Shown: positions 24,301 through 37,600, numbered from the stretch's first letter. The stretch is 64,000 nt of DNA from Coffea arabica (GCF_036785885.1 NC_092323.1:3202501-3266500); one strand, 5' to 3'. The notes: a model not told the origin generated them from the letters alone. Numbers and translations: made by a program.

Positions 24301-24429
24301 GCGCATGCTGGCTGTGAACGGGAAATGACTGCAACCAAGATGGAAGCACGGTGTATTGATGTTGAGGCGGAGAGGAGAGAGGAATGGAGGTGTTGCTGTT
24401 GCCAGGTGACCAAAACTTAAGGCCGCCAT
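21326..24429 (-). CDS. RsmD-like rRNA (guanine-N2) methyltransferase, probably plastid (327 aa, 9 exons)
   Basis: Exons: 24264-24429, 24027-24121, 23788-23886, 23000-23104, 22771-22875, 22362-22500, 21873-21988, 21731-21787, 21326-21427. All junctions are GT-AG and the frame closes over 984 bases. Residues 1-60 are Ser/Thr-rich with few acids, typical of a chloroplast transit peptide (inference). The SAM-binding motif I is LDLYSGTGSVGIE (170-182), followed by an acidic post-I strand HFVEMD (192-197). The catalytic (D/N)PPY motif is present as TPPY (248-251). The family methylates a guanine of small-subunit rRNA in bacteria (RsmD, G966). A position downstream of BIR2 and CLE25 fits Arabidopsis At3g28460 (from memory). 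The start is the ATG giving a transit-peptide-like N-terminus. Confidence 0.88.
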
Positions 24430-24681
24430 CTCTCAAGCCCACCACCACCGCTGCTACATCTGCGACTACCGCTGTCAGCTGTACTAAAACCCGCAGGATT
24501 TTGGCGCTGGCCGGAATGGATTACTCGCTACTCATTAGTCACTAGTCAACTAGTCACTTGTCAGTCACTCCTATTTTTTTTTTTTTTTTTTTATCCTATC
24601 CTTTTCTTATTTAGTTTCTCGTTTTACCCAGAAATTTTGGTGCCTCTTAATCTTATCATTTGGGCGCCCCCACGAACGATA

Positions 24682-24699
24682 ATGGGCCTGGGCCCTGGG
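24682..24699. promoter_or_regulatory. Double Site II (TGGGCC) element
   Basis: The sequence atgggcctgggccctggg lies about 255 bases upstream of the methyltransferase start. Paired TGGGCY Site II boxes are typical of plant promoters for ribosome and translation genes, which fits an rRNA-modifying enzyme. Confidence 0.5.
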
Positions 24700-26464
24700 T
24701 ATCGCCTCTTCTCAACCGTCATTGAAGGCGTAGGAATCGTCGAACACCTAACAACGCCTTTAATCAATTACTACTACTAATATTTAACAATAGTGACCCC
24801 TCCTGATTAATCTCTGTGATTGAATAATAAGGACAGTCCATTATTACATTTGGTGGTGTGGCCCCCCAGGATTTATTTATTTAAGAATTAAACGCTTGAA
24901 CCTGGCTGTTGTGCCCGCAAAATTGCAACTAAATACTCCAATATTGTCCACGCCTCCAAAATTTACTGCTCAAAGCGTTAGAATTGACAGGACGCAATGA
25001 ACCACGCCTCCAAAACCACCACAAACACAGCATGATGGTCTTGAGACAAACCACTCTGACGGCTATGCCGACAAACCAACCCTCTTTTTATTTTTTTTTA
25101 ATATCTTTTGCATTATTATTAGATGCAAAAGTGGCAATTATCAATATTGATCTCTGATTGACACAACAATGAAAGTTTTGGAGGTTACAAAATGAATTAG
25201 TTAGCATTCCAATCTCGCTCGCAAACTTTTTATCAAGTTTTTTTTTCCTTTGTGTGTCATAATAATATTAAATTGTTTTCGAGATCGAGGATAACTCTAA
25301 TAATTAGACTGAATTATATGTTTAGAAAGAAAAAAAAAAGGCCGAGTTTTCATAGTTCATCACACGCACAAGCAAAATCCTAGCCCCTGCTTCCACTAAA
25401 GTAGTTCAGTGATAAATGAACTCTTAACACTCATTTGATTCTGAATTTGAATCTTACCCTGAATTTAAACCCTCGTGACTCATTTGGGATGCGTCGCGTG
25501 AGGTCGTGGCGTATTCCAGCTACTCAAATTGAAACATGTTACGAGTTACCAAAAAAAAGAATCCTAACCCATTCAAGCCTTCGTATCCTAATCCTAAAGG
25601 GAAGGACGGACCACAACAACGCAAAACACAACAGGGAGTTCAACATCAATCAGTCGTGGAAAAAAAAAAAAAAAAAATCAGTCGTGGAAAGTGAAAACAA
25701 CTCAATCCGTCAATCGACGCGTCACGCAGTTCCTGTTCCCACTATACTCTCTTCTCTTTTCCTCACCTCACGCTCTCCACCAGTATGAGGACACCTTTAC
25801 GCGCATTGGACGGCTGCCGTGTCCAGGGCGAATATCCGTAAATCCATCTGCGCGTGATCTTTACATCTTAACCAATGTGTAGTGCAGTGTGTGGTGTGTA
25901 CCATATTCCGTTTTCAACTGCATCCACGTGGCAATGGCAGTGACAAAAAATGGGAGCCGGAAGCCTACTCCGCCTGAAAATGTCAGAAAATGTCAGAAAA
26001 AAAGGGAGAAAATGTCAGGAAAAAAGCCTACTCCGCCAGCCTGGAAGAAGCTGCGTACGCTTATTGCCATGCTAACTTCCCAAGTCATCCATGTCCTTCG
26101 AATTCGTTGACCAATCAAAACCAAAAATCTGGCTTAATCAATAATTAGGCCCTACTGGTACAAGTGTATTTGTATCAGACAACTATGGGACTATGATGAT
26201 CATTATAAAGTTGTCGGCTTGTCCCCAAAATTAACGAGTTGTTGTTTAACTTTACCCTCCAGTTCCTTCAAAAAAAAAAAAAAAAAAAAAAACTTTACCC
26301 GTTTGGTACAGGAATTGAGAAAATCCGGAACTAGTAGTAAGTATCTAGCACGTATATAGTCAGAGATAATTTCTACTTAATAGATAGTGGGGTGGGAAGT
26401 GGGAAGGGTATTGTCCTGGTTTCCATTTTTTGTTGATCGGTTGTCTCTCAGGACAGACTACAGA
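24700..26464. other. Intergenic between divergent methyltransferase and DUF1336 genes
   Basis: Shared upstream region of two divergently transcribed genes. It contains homopolymer A-runs near 25660 and 26272-26291. No gene, RNA or clear transposon was recognised. Confidence 0.5.
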
Positions 26465-29400
26465 ATGGGAGCTTGCGGATCCAAACCCTGCAAGTGTTTA
26501 GTGGGTGGATTGAATCTTAGAAGAAAGGGTCGTCGGATTGGGAGGCCAAGGAGAAGAACCAAGACTCAATCTCTTTCAAACAAGCTCAGCAAGGTTGAAC
26601 CTTCTCATTCTACGGATCTTCCTCACCGCAATCCCACATACCAAGGTACCAAATCTATTTCCCCTTTTTCTTTTCTTTTTTTTTCCTTCACATTGTGTGA
26701 AGTCAGAATCATGGTCGGTAGTAGCTGCGTGTCTTTTTCTTTCTTTGAATTGGAGCTGGGGCTGGTGAAAGACAAGATTATCGACATTAATCTGCCTTGC
26801 TTCTATGCATTGGGCTACTTTAACTAATCTTGTCCTGGATTGACGAGGAACTGGATATTGAAAGCATAGCGTTCTGCTGAGCAACTATTTAATATATCTT
26901 CACATAGCATTATCTCCCCCCCCCCCCCCTTTGGACTTTTAGGTTATCTTTAGTTCTCCTGATCATTATTCGGGTATAATGGTCTTCTACATTGTAAAAA
27001 GGACTTGCTGATATGCAGTCGCTTTTCGCTGTTTATTGTCTGTTAACTGACCTTCTCTATGTCCCTTCTCAAGTTCTGAGTGTTGTACTTTGCATGTGCT
27101 TATTTTGGTCCTTCTGCGCTTGGCAGGAAAATCTGAGGCTTGGTTTGAACCAGACACAGTGATTGATTCTGATGGTGATGATGATTTTTATAGTGTTCAA
27201 GATGGTAATTTCCTTGAACGTTTTTGGAAATGAGTATCAATTTGACGGTGTGATTTCTAGTTTTCCAGCAATCAACCTGTTGGATTTCTAATTTCTGTTA
27301 TGTATGACTTCCCTGAGCTGCAGATATGTCTCAAATTGAAAGTGGATCCTTGTCAGACGTTGTTACTCCAAGATATTCTGACAACAGGCATTTTAACGTG
27401 GCTTATCCCTCTGACCCTGAAGTGAAGCCAAGTGGGACATCATCCAGCAACTTGGAAGCTAATACGGCTAAAGAAGATTCTGCTCGAGAAGGGAATATGA
27501 ACAATGCTCAGCTGCAAGCTGATGATCATCAGGAGCAGGCAAAGGATCAAGCTCATTTTGATATAGTCTCTTCTCATTCCGTGGATAGAAGTGCTGTAAA
27601 AAGTGAAACGGCAAAGTTGCACAATTGTGGACCTCAAGCTCATAACTGTCTGCCTTGCCTTGTTTGTTCTACCTCCCGAGAAGAGAAGACGGCAAAGTCA
27701 TTAGCCCCTCATTCAACAAATTTCAAGAAAAGATCATCTTTTAAGCTTTCATTTAAACGCCGAGAAGGACAAGCTAGTTCTGCTTTATGTAAGTATTATT
27801 GTCAACACTTTCTCATCCTTAGTCAGGAGTTAGCACTGTCACTGTCTATTTCCCTACAGGAAAAAATTTACTAAGAATCCTCGTAGGTTGTAAAATGATG
27901 AGCAAATCTTGTAGTTTCCTATGGCCAATCCAGTGTTTAAGTATTTACAAGCACCTTGATGACTTCTGCCCTGATATCCACCTCTCCCAACACGGCTCCT
28001 GTATGCTTTGTTGCTTTGTAAGTGGTCTTGTTTGACTTAGTAAGCCTAATTTCCACTTTATTATTTCAGTGTCGCCAAGGGCTACTGTTCAAAGACCTTT
28101 AGCTGGTTCTCAGGTTCCGCATTGCACAGCTGAGAAAAGAATTTCCGAATGCTGGTCAGAGGTTGCTCCCAATACTTTTAGAGTTCGTGGACAGAATTTT
28201 ATGAGGTAAGAGCACTTGATTTTCAGACTCAACAATTTAACATTCCAGATAACTGAACTTGCACAAGTATGGTAACTTTCATTGCAAGGTCTAACAAACT
28301 TTGGATTTCTTAACCGATTTCGGCTCCTTTATTCTGGTATATCTATTATGGTTAGTTGATGTGTCTGCCTGACCTAATTCTTTCACAGGGATAAAAAGAA
28401 AGAATACGCTGCAAACTATGCAGCATTTCATCCTTTTGGTGTCGATGTATTTTTGTCTCCACGGAAAATTGATCATATTGCACGTTTTGTGGAACTTCCT
28501 TCAATTGATTCAGTTGGGGAAGTTCCTCCAATTCTTGTTGTAAATCTTCAGGTATGTATTTCCTTTGTACTTGTGGTTGTTGAAGTAGTTCTCTGCAAAT
28601 TGGAATATTGAAGTAAATGTTGGCTGCTCGGAATTTACATACGCATTCTTATTCTGTATAACTGTGGTTTTACTTTTCCTATTTGTGTGGAAGAAAGTGT
28701 TTTGAGTTGGCATGGAATATTATCTCAATCTGACATTTCTCTGCCTTTTTAATTTGAACTTTCGCAGATACCACTGTACCCTGCAACTATTTTTCCAAGT
28801 GAATGTGATGGAGAAGGCATGAATTTGGTTTTCTACTTCAAGATTTCTGAGAATTACTCGAATGAACTTCCAGTTCAATTCCAAGAAAATATCAGGGTAA
28901 GTTGGATGAACTTAGCTTCGTGCAGCTGGTTTTTGCCATTTATTTCTTTGAGTATGGCAACAATTTGGCAGTTCTAATGATTCCTTTTGTCTAGAAATTG
29001 ATTGTTTTTGCTGCATCATTCCATTTGTTATACCAAAAATAAAGAACCTGATCTTCTTGTTAATTGGTCTTTTGTGGTATAGAGGATAATTGATGGTGAA
29101 GTTGAGAAAATCAAAAGCTTTCCTCTGGACACAAATGCGCCATTTAGGGAAAGATTGAAGATTTTGGGCCGACTGGTGAACATGGAAGATCTTAACTTGG
29201 GTGTGGCTGAAAAGAAGCTCATGATCACCTACAATGAAAAGCCTGTTCTTTCACGTCCTCAACATGAATTCTACTTGGTAAGGATTATCTTAAAAAGCTC
29301 TATGACACTTGATACAGTCATCTTGTTGTTCTGCTTCCTAGACAATGCAATTCATATTCTGGTCCTAGAAGTGAAAATTTGGATCTGCTGTACTGTTCCA

Positions 29401-29963
29401 TTTAGCATGTCTTTACAGATTTAACGTAGATTATCCTAATGGTCTCCTTTTTAGGTGTTAAACAGTGATTTATTTTATAAAATTTCAATTTGTGATCCTC
29501 TTGCTGTAAAAAAAAAAAATGCTGTTGACTCTTTTGCTCCGTCTTGATGCTTTCGCTCATACTAAATAAAAACATTTTAGGCGCAGAGCAGCTACTAAGG
29601 AAAGTACAATGCAAGTCATCCATGTATTCTAACTGAAATAATTGGCTTTGCAAATTGTTTCAGGGAGAAAACTACTTTGAGATTGATTTGGACATACACA
29701 GGTTTAGCTACATTGCAAGAAAGGGTTTTGAAGCATTTCATGACAGACTGAAGCAGTGTGTTTTTGATTTTGGTCTAACAATTCAGGTAGCCTCTACAAT
29801 CCTTTGCAAGCCAGAATGTGCTCTTTGGGTCCATAGCTGACATTCTTAAAATTGTGAAAACTTGATGCAGGGTAACAAGGCTGATGATTTACCTGAGCGT
29901 ATATTATGTTGTATACGGTTAAATAAAATCTGTTATAGTAATTACAACCAACTGAGCGTCTGA
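26465..29963 (+). CDS. DUF1336 / EDR2 C-terminal domain protein (520 aa, 9 exons)
   Basis: Exons: 26465-26645, 27127-27204, 27324-27788, 28070-28205, 28389-28551, 28768-28896, 29083-29277, 29664-29786, 29871-29963. All are GT-AG and the frame closes over 1563 bases. The N-terminus [11 protein letters not shown] fits N-myristoylation at Gly2 with nearby palmitoylatable Cys, so the protein is probably membrane-anchored (inference). Then come a basic patch ([13 protein letters not shown]), a KSEAWFEPD motif and a disordered acidic/serine stretch. The C-terminal half is a DUF1336 (EDR2-C) domain beginning near [16 protein letters not shown] and including [13 protein letters not shown] and [24 protein letters not shown]2 is a lipid-binding negative regulator of defence and senescence. 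This short type lacks the PH and START domains, and its own role is not established. Confidence 0.88.
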
Positions 29964-30859
29964 CTTAACAGAGCCAACCAAAGCTGCAATTTAGTGAGGG
30001 GAAGAACCATTCCCTGAGCCAGCTTTACAGCCCTCAAGGCTATCATTTGAATAGGTTACTGATTTGAGTGTACAGATAAAGCATAAATTTGAATGCAGTG
30101 AATAAGAAAAGAATTCATCAAATTTTGGTTAACGTAAAAGCTGTTGTCGATTCATGATTGGTACTGTTATCCAGAATATTCCAAATTGCTTCAAGGCTAT
30201 CATTTACTGGTTATGTGCTATGTAGCCAAGACGAAATGAATTTTTGGCGCCCTGTCTTGAATAAAGCTTTAGGGATCATCAAATGGTGGAGAAAAATTTG
30301 ATGGTTTAGCTAATTACAGGGCAAGCATAACTTGTTGCAGAACCGGAAAATAATTGGTGGCTTCTTGGTTTCAATTGCGATGACCTAATGCGGGTGAATC
30401 GGAGAAAAGATTAGAAGAAAATTCAGGCAGAAGAAGAATCTGATCTCCGGCTATGCGCTATATTGTTGTTTATGACATTATAATGCTTCTTATCGACTAA
30501 ATTGCTCTTGAATGAACGGAAAACATGACAGTAAACCAGCATGGCAAAACCGACTCCCCATCTTTGTGGTACATGCATCACCAAGAGCGTGGTGGTGTGA
30601 CTAATTTGGAGGAAAATACAGAAAAGAAAGTCTTAATGAGGGGGAAAAATCAACATATGGCTGATTGGTAACCCAGATAAGATAGGAGATTCATTTGACA
30701 ACGAGCAAGAATTCAACCATGCACCGAATAACAGAGAAGGATAAGGGGTTAGTAATCAACCTATCATTCCTGTAAATGATTCAGAAAAAAGATTGAATGC
30801 TGAGATATTCCATTTAGGACAAACACTCATAATTTAGGAAAAAAAAAAAAGAAGAAGTG
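29964..30859. other. Convergent 3' region
   Basis: Lies between the ends of the DUF1336 gene (+) and the small MASS-like gene (-). It presumably holds both 3' UTRs. Nothing else was recognised. Confidence 0.4.
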
Positions 30860-31150
30860 CTAGGATGCACCAGAAGGCCGCGCGCATGAGCCGAAGATGG
30901 CACCAATAGAACACTTTCGAACCTTATTTGCTTTGGGTGCGGCCGTCATATCGGCGAAAAGGGCAGGGCGTGAGTTACCATCAATGTGGTTGTGGATGGA
31001 TCTGTTCTGTTGAACCTTTTCATGATCAGTCCCATTAGCCTCCGGCTCACAACCCACCTTTATCTCTCGCCCGGCAAGCCTGTTGTCCCAAATGCGGCCT
31101 GATGATCCTTGTCGCCGAAATGAATAGGATGATCTCTGCAATGTACTCAT
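30860..31150 (-). CDS. Small MASS-like (At1g80180-type) protein (96 aa)
   Basis: Single-exon protein starting MSTLQRSSYSFRRQGSSGRIWDNR. The block LQRSxxSFRRQGSSGxxWD is the hallmark of a plant family of small proteins annotated as MAPK kinase substrate proteins (MASS; At1g80180, At1g15400 and relatives), which act in MAPK-linked stomatal and stress responses (from memory). The C-terminus has the short conserved Cys-containing tail (VRKCSIGAIFGSCARP) that ends such proteins. There is no transmembrane segment. A CT-rich and (GT)n leader lies just upstream at 31196-31225, with a TATA-like tatataat on the minus strand near 31254-31262. The length fits the family. Confidence 0.65.
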   Translation of the reverse strand: MSTLQRSSYSFRRQGSSGRIWDNRLAGREIKVGCEPEANGTDHEKVQQNRSIHNHIDGNSRPALFADMTAAPKANKVRKCSIGAIFGSCARPSGAS

Positions 31151-31977
31151 GGATTAATCAATGGACTTTGGCTTATCCACACACAATATCTCTCTTTGGT
31201 TGTGTGTGTGTGTGCCTCTCTCTCTCTCTTTTTTCCCTCCTGTAGATGGGGCTTATTATATCATGATAAATGTTTTTTTTTTTTGGCATTCTTCTTGTTA
31301 ACTAACTACGAAAACGGTTTTTATTTATTTATTTATTTATTTTCGGAGACGACAACTATTGTATAACCTATCTATTTTAAACTATGAAAACGGTTTTATG
31401 CACAAGGCTTATTTTGTCTTTCCATCTTACGGTTGGCAGTGCGGTTGGAGTTTGTCATTGACTAGTAGCAGCAAGGCTTAGGGCAGCCTTGTTTTGTTTC
31501 GTTCGCATGCATGTGCGGTGTATGTAGGTAGTCCCTTCGGCTTCGGGTACCACATCATGCTTAAATTATCTATCGAGTCCTCGGTGGAGAATTCGTTGAT
31601 TTATGGTGATATTAATTAAATCAAGTGGTCTTATTACATACTCCATTTTACTTCAAGCGAACGTCATGAAAAATATGGCTTGCGATGTAAACCTATCAGG
31701 AGATGGAACCATAGGTGCTTCTCGAGTCTGGAACTGGAAGGGAATTAATTACGTGGGAAAATTGTAGCAGCCTTTGTTTCCGATGAATGAATGCACGAAA
31801 TTCCAAGAGATTAGAAAAGACTACAAAAAGAGATCGATTGGAGTATGCATGAAATGCGCGATCTTTTGAAACATTTGCCCTCTCGCTCGACTAATTCCAC
31901 GGAATCTCAGAGTTCCTTGGTCATCTGCAAGTCAACATTTATTCTAGTAACTTCTTCATTTTAGGGAATTTTCAGAG
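31151..31977. other. Intergenic, promoter of MASS-like gene and 3' side of MYB gene
   Basis: Holds (GT)n and (CT)n runs at 31196-31225 and a (TTTA)n run near 31320-31340. A degenerate repeat of the phrase aactaygaaaacggtttt occurs near 31300 and 31378. No other gene was seen. Confidence 0.4.
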
Positions 31978-33397
31978 TCAGTAATCACAGAATCCATCCA
32001 GAAGCTCAGGAAATTCCAGCTGCATCTGTCTGTCACTAGCCAGAATGGACTCCAAGAATGAATCAGCAGCAGATGAAGAAGATTCCATATAGCGCATTGC
32101 TTCTGGTTCAGGTTTTAGCCCATAACAGGACACGCCAGCCTTGTCATTTACTTCGTTTTCAATTATGCTGGTAGCAGCATGCAGGGGCGTCTCTTCCTGC
32201 ACCACTGCCGAAGAAATATCATCCGGTGAGGAAATCCCTCGGATTTTGTAATCTTCTTCATTTTGTTCTATACCCGCGGAAGGAAAAGGGTCAACAAGGA
32301 TTGTTTCATTCCAATTAGAAGGAGAAGAGGGTGATTTTTGAAGCTGAGGTGGTTCACAAGGAAAAGACTGGGAGCCAAAATTCATGACGCTGCTCGAAGA
32401 TGATGGAGATGAAGTTGAAGGGGAGATTCCACCGAGTAAATGTGGCAGAATTAAAGTTTCTTGGCCGTTGATTTGTAACTGTGATGCTGCCTGACCTAAA
32501 AAGTTGCCAGAAAGGGTCCGACCATATGGCTCAATGATTTGGAGGTTGTTGGCATTTGGAAATTTCTGAGGAAGTAAAAGGGGTTCTGGTTTTATTCTTG
32601 GTTCAGTGTTAAGAAGTGCATTCTGGTTTATTGTGCTCGGGAGATTACCAAGTTTTCCAAACTCAGTAAAAATCTGAGAGAAAGGCTTATGTGTTACTGG
32701 ATCTATGCCCATGTTGAAGAGCTTTTTCTTCAGCTTGGTGTTCCAGTAGTTCTTCACATCGTTGTCGGTTCTCCCAGGCAGCTGCTTTGCTATCCAAGAC
32801 CACCTACAACACGGAAGCATTGGGTTTCAAAGTGAGATCTCGTACGCCTTTTTAATGCCTTCTTCAGCGATGTCGGCAGTTATCTATATGGAGAAGCAGA
32901 AATCATTCCTTTCTGTGTTTCTTACAAATTTCGACCTACTTCACATTGAGTTTTCTAAGCCTAAATTTTTGCACGACAATTAGCAACAGAAGCAGCCAAA
33001 CGTGCTCTCCATTTTTCGCAATTTAAAAAGATGGAAACTTGCCTGCTACCTATAGTTCTGTGAAGTTCAAGAATGCATTCTTCTTCTTCAGGCGTGAAAT
33101 TGTCATGCTTTAGGTCAGGCCGCAGATAATTTGTCCATCTGAGCCTACAACTCTTCCCACATCTGTTGAGCCCTTTGAAATGAAACTCATCCAAACACAG
33201 TAAATATATGGACAGTTAATGTTGACTATTTAAAAAAAAAAAGGGTTCGTGAAAGCACATTTACCTGCTTTCTGAGGAACCAAAGTCCAGTTGCCAATAC
33301 CATGGCGAGATACGTACGCAAGAATCTTTGCATCTTCCTCAGGCGTCCAAGGGCCTCTTTTCACATTTGCTTTATCACAGCAGGGAGGTCTTCCCAT
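31978..33397 (-). CDS. TDF1: R2R3-MYB transcription factor, TDF1/MYB35-like (362 aa, 3 exons)
   Basis: Exons 33265-33397, 33043-33172 and 31978-32803; the frame closes over 1089 bases. Intron 1 is GT-AG; intron 2 uses a GC donor (agcag/gcaagt) with an AG acceptor, which is needed to give IGSR/WSWIA. R2 (about 14-61) carries [21 protein letters not shown] and R3 (about 67-112) [18 protein letters not shown]. After R3 comes [18 protein letters not shown]. The R2 and R3 details (ILAYVxxHGxGNWTLxPxKAGLNRCGK; DLKHDxF; HRxIGSRWS) match Arabidopsis MYB35/TDF1 rather than the related MYB80. TDF1 is a nuclear activator required for tapetum development and pollen (family knowledge). The C-terminal region is acidic and serine-rich, as in activation domains. 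It sits between the methyltransferase and P4H genes, as in Arabidopsis. Confidence 0.9.
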
Positions 33398-34618
33398 CGG
33401 GGCATAGACAGGTATGTGTATGCTATGCGAGTCCAGAGATTAGAGAGAGGAAATGGTGGGATTTAAGATCTTTAATTAATGAAATGGTGATGCAATTATA
33501 CAGCTTCCAAGAGTACGTTTCCAGACGAGCATTTAACAATTAAGGGGGCATGAAATGCATGCAAACAGGGCTCCCCATTTAACAACAAATGCATGATTTT
33601 CTCCATCAAAACAGTTTGACGTGACATGAAAAACAATGCTCACATCCCCCCTCCCTCTCTTCACGCACGCTCCCCTTCTCCCTCCATCTCTCTCTCTCTC
33701 TCTCTCAAATCTGCGTGGCTCACATATTACAAACCCTCGTTCTGGGTTTAATAGGATGATTCAATAAGCCTAAAAATGATGTTCCTATTCCATTTCAATT
33801 GGTGGCACATTAGTTTCTGGTAGCAGAACATCCACTGGTTTAAACCTGACATCATTCAGGCGTCTGATTCTGAACTCCGAAGAAGGTGAACTTGTAAATC
33901 TCGCATTTTCGAGTTTTCACATTTTCCCGTGCTTCATTCAGCTAGGAAATCAAACGTGCTAAAGCCAAACAGCAAGAACAAGAGAGGGAAAAACCAACTA
34001 CCCTCCTCTAGAGTAGTTGGCCACCACATATCCTTGTGAAGTGTGAGGTCAAAGGTCAAACCTTATCATATGATCCGATTATGATTCAATCCCCCCATAG
34101 TATAAATTAGAATAGGAGTAAGAATAGGTGTAGATTGTGACAATAGAATCCAAAAAAAAAAGAGAAGAGCAAGAGAGGGAAGCGCGTGTGGGGACCCAAA
34201 GATCAACCCAAACAACTACAGATTCACTTCAAACAACCTTAGGCTCCTAAAGTTGTGCACTTCGGGCCTCACAGGATGAACTGAGTTTGGCGTGCAACAT
34301 CCCACAACAAAGAAAAGCGCCATAGTACCAGTTAAGTATCAAAAGCATAGTGAAAAAGGAGGCAACAACAAAAACCTATTTCAATTCACTATAGAAGAAG
34401 ATGCTTCTGTATATGACAAATGGGGTAAGTCTGAAACAGTTAAGGGAACAAGTTTGACTGCTCTTCTTGTTCAGTAACTCCAGTACCCACACCTCAAGAC
34501 AAAAACGACACTACTTTTTCAAATGGTCGATCCGATCCATGGAGATATCCGAATGTTATATACAACCCAAGGATGGGGTTGATCTATAAATACCTCTAAT
34601 GATTTTGGGCTTCAGATT
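33398..34618. other. MYB promoter region with a SINE
   Basis: Upstream region of the MYB gene, with a (CT)n run at about 33688-33706, then the SINE at 33991-34160. The remainder is the 3' flank of the P4H gene. No further gene was seen. Confidence 0.45.
33991..34160 (+). repeat. SINE with 12-bp target duplication
   Basis: Flanked by caagagagggaa at 33979-33990 and 34170-34181. It contains a degenerate box B (gattcaatccc) and a tail (aggtgtagattgtgacaata) ending in an A-run. The tail resembles that of the SINE at 5335-5582. Confidence 0.6.
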
Positions 34619-37600
34619 CTAAGATGAGCAAATCTTACAGCTCTTTCTACAATAACCAACAGCCTCCTCAGAGCCCACCATATATAGAGGATTCTTCTCA
34701 CATTCACCTGAAGCAGCCCAGTGAGGGCAATTTGGATCCTTATCAACACAATCTTCACTAGTAGACAGCGCATCAAAAGACCTTACATGAATCCATTTTG
34801 TAGCAGACCACTTCTCACCTTCAATGACAGGACAGCTCCCATGCAAGCTCAAAGGGTCAGTCGTAGCATCAGGATGTAAACTGAAAAACAGCAGTGCATC
34901 ACCCTTCCTGGGTTTTACTGCAAAGAAAGACGTTCAGATGTTAATACTCGTGAATGTGAACATGTGCATACATGATACCTATTGGACAACTCTATTCTTG
35001 AAATATATAACTCGAAAACCAAATATAATGTAGATATGATAGAATCTGTGCCCTTTTCCCTTTTTCAAGTAGCTATTTGGGATATGAGAACACACTACAT
35101 ACTAATTGGATGCAACAAATCTACCAATAATTTCCAGATATTTAACATTGTCCTTACCAGCATAGCCATTTTTAGCACAATCAGACCAATCATCATCACC
35201 CTTTGGTTGAGTTTCCTTTTTCTGAAAAGTTTGACAGACAGACTCAAGGACATTGCTATCAAAAAATAACTAGAGAAACAGATAAAACAGGTAAACCATC
35301 CAACAGTTTCATTACCTCTGAACTAGGGAAAACTGTTTCGCCACCTTTTGCAACATCAGATAAATACATAAGCACGGTTGCTACTCTATGACCACCCAAT
35401 TTCTGATTTTCCTTGTCATGAAAATAATCAAAATGTGGCTCATACTTTTGTCCATGCTCATAATGTAGTATTTGCATAGCTTCCCCATTCTCTGTATACA
35501 AATTCGACTAACAATGAGATTTCTTCCTTTTCAACTAATAGTAAATAATTGCAAAAAAGAAGCAAATTACCTACAGGAAGGAATGTCCAAGAAGCAATCT
35601 TAGCCTCGACACCAGCAACAATGTCATCCTTTTTAAAATAGGAGAAAAATTCCATTAGATCTTTAGTTTCAATGATGAACTAGTTAGTTTAATACACTAG
35701 TAAAGTAATAACTGTTAAGGAAAAGGTATTTTCTGTAACAAACATGTTAAAAGATGCAACAAATTCAATTTAAACATTCATTAACTTATATATATTAGAC
35801 CAACCAAACTTGCAACTTCTTGCATCATAACAGCAAAATCACCACACAAAATGGTACAACAGTAGGGACTTTTGGGATGAAAATAAACAATTTATCAGGA
35901 CAGCATCCAGCTATAACACAACCTTGGGCTTTAATGCTCAATAGTCCTATCACAAAAAGCAAGAAGAAAACTGAAATAGCGCGAAATGCAGCTAAGAGCT
36001 AATGATACTTCTACCTCAGGATGCTCTTTAGGACAAAAACATCAGCAGTGAAGAGTTTTGACACAATGAAATGAAGGCAAAAATAGATGGCTGACTATAG
36101 AATTCCTCCATGTTTGTCCATTAATTAGGAAAAAGAATTACACAAGCAAGATTAATAAATTGTTAAAGATGCTCAAAGCAAGAAGCTTCAGAGCAATCAA
36201 GAAGATGTGGCAAGCACAGATCTAATCCATCATCTACAAGATCAGTTGCCACAAACTGTAGAGCAAAGGCAACCTACAAGTGAAATATTGTATTATGACT
36301 TGGAATACAAGCTCAAGCAACCAGATATGACTCTGCGCATTCACAGCATAGTAAAGTGGAGCCACAGAATAGTTGGTCCAAGTCTTAGGTTTATTGGTTG
36401 GCTCATAGAGCACCTGGTTATCACCCTTTGACTACTGAGAGGGGAAATTTTTGCTGCTTCAAGAAACCAGCCTGGCACAGACCCTCTACTCAAAAAACAT
36501 GTGCACGGGGCTTGCCAAGAGTTGCATGAAAAACCACCATCGGGGTCATACTTGACTTGAACACAAATATAATCGTGTTCAGCTTTTTTTGATGCAATAA
36601 AGTTAGCATTGGAATTATTCACAAACATATTCTATTCACCACAATAGTCAGCACCAATGACACTAAGTTCAAAGAAAAGCAAAACACATAGCTGGGACTC
36701 TGCCTTTTGCCAGGAGTTCAACCAAAACTTTGCCCAACCCCTGTCACCCTTCCTTTTCTCTCCCAAAAGTATTGCAAGGATCATGATGGTTCAGGTTTCG
36801 AATTCTGCAGAGCTTTTCAAAGGTTCTTCCAATCCTGGAGGATTAATCAAACGAAATGCCAAGGGAGATAGGAGAGGCATATATATATATATATATATTT
36901 TTTCCAGGCAGATTTTCCGGAAATGCTTCAAACCTCAGATATGGCTAGTAACTATAACATAAAAATAGCCGTTGCAATTGTCAGGAAGAAGATCTGAGAA
37001 ACTCTTAACATTATTTAGATGCAAAATATTCAGGTATTCCTTCTACAAGAAACAGCAACCAAGAAGCGATATCTCAACATTCTTTCAAAAGAAAATATAT
37101 TCCGGATATTAGTCTACCAGAAAGATAAAAGCACTGTGATAATTTATTCCTTCTGTTTGTTGCACACTAATGGGAACGTTAAGGGACTCAAATGGTCATT
37201 ACAGACGATATCTAGCTGACTGATAACTAGTAAAGAACGGGAATTTGCTAACCTGATGCTTCTTAAGGAACATGCCAGAACTTGTTCGAACTTCGCTCTC
37301 TATGCTCTTGCCAGAGTCATTGTCAGCCACCATGGATTTCTCCATCTTATTCTTAGCCTAGTCAAAACCACAGCCAACCAAACAGAAGTCAATTTCTCTT
37401 CCTAAAGGATCTTACATTTCATAAATGATCCCATTTCTTTTAGGCAGAAAACTTGCAGCTAAAGCAAAATGCACGAGTAAAAGAACCCAATAAGAACGAT
37501 AAATCGCACAGAAAGATCAAATTTCGATGGGTAGATGAATACTCAACACAGGACTGTTAAAAGAAGTTGCAATAGAACAAAAGGAGATAAAGACCAACCA

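Noticed and set aside
36207-37219. Plus-strand ORFs in the large P4H intron
   Set aside because: No conserved motif; the intron is otherwise unique AT-rich DNA.
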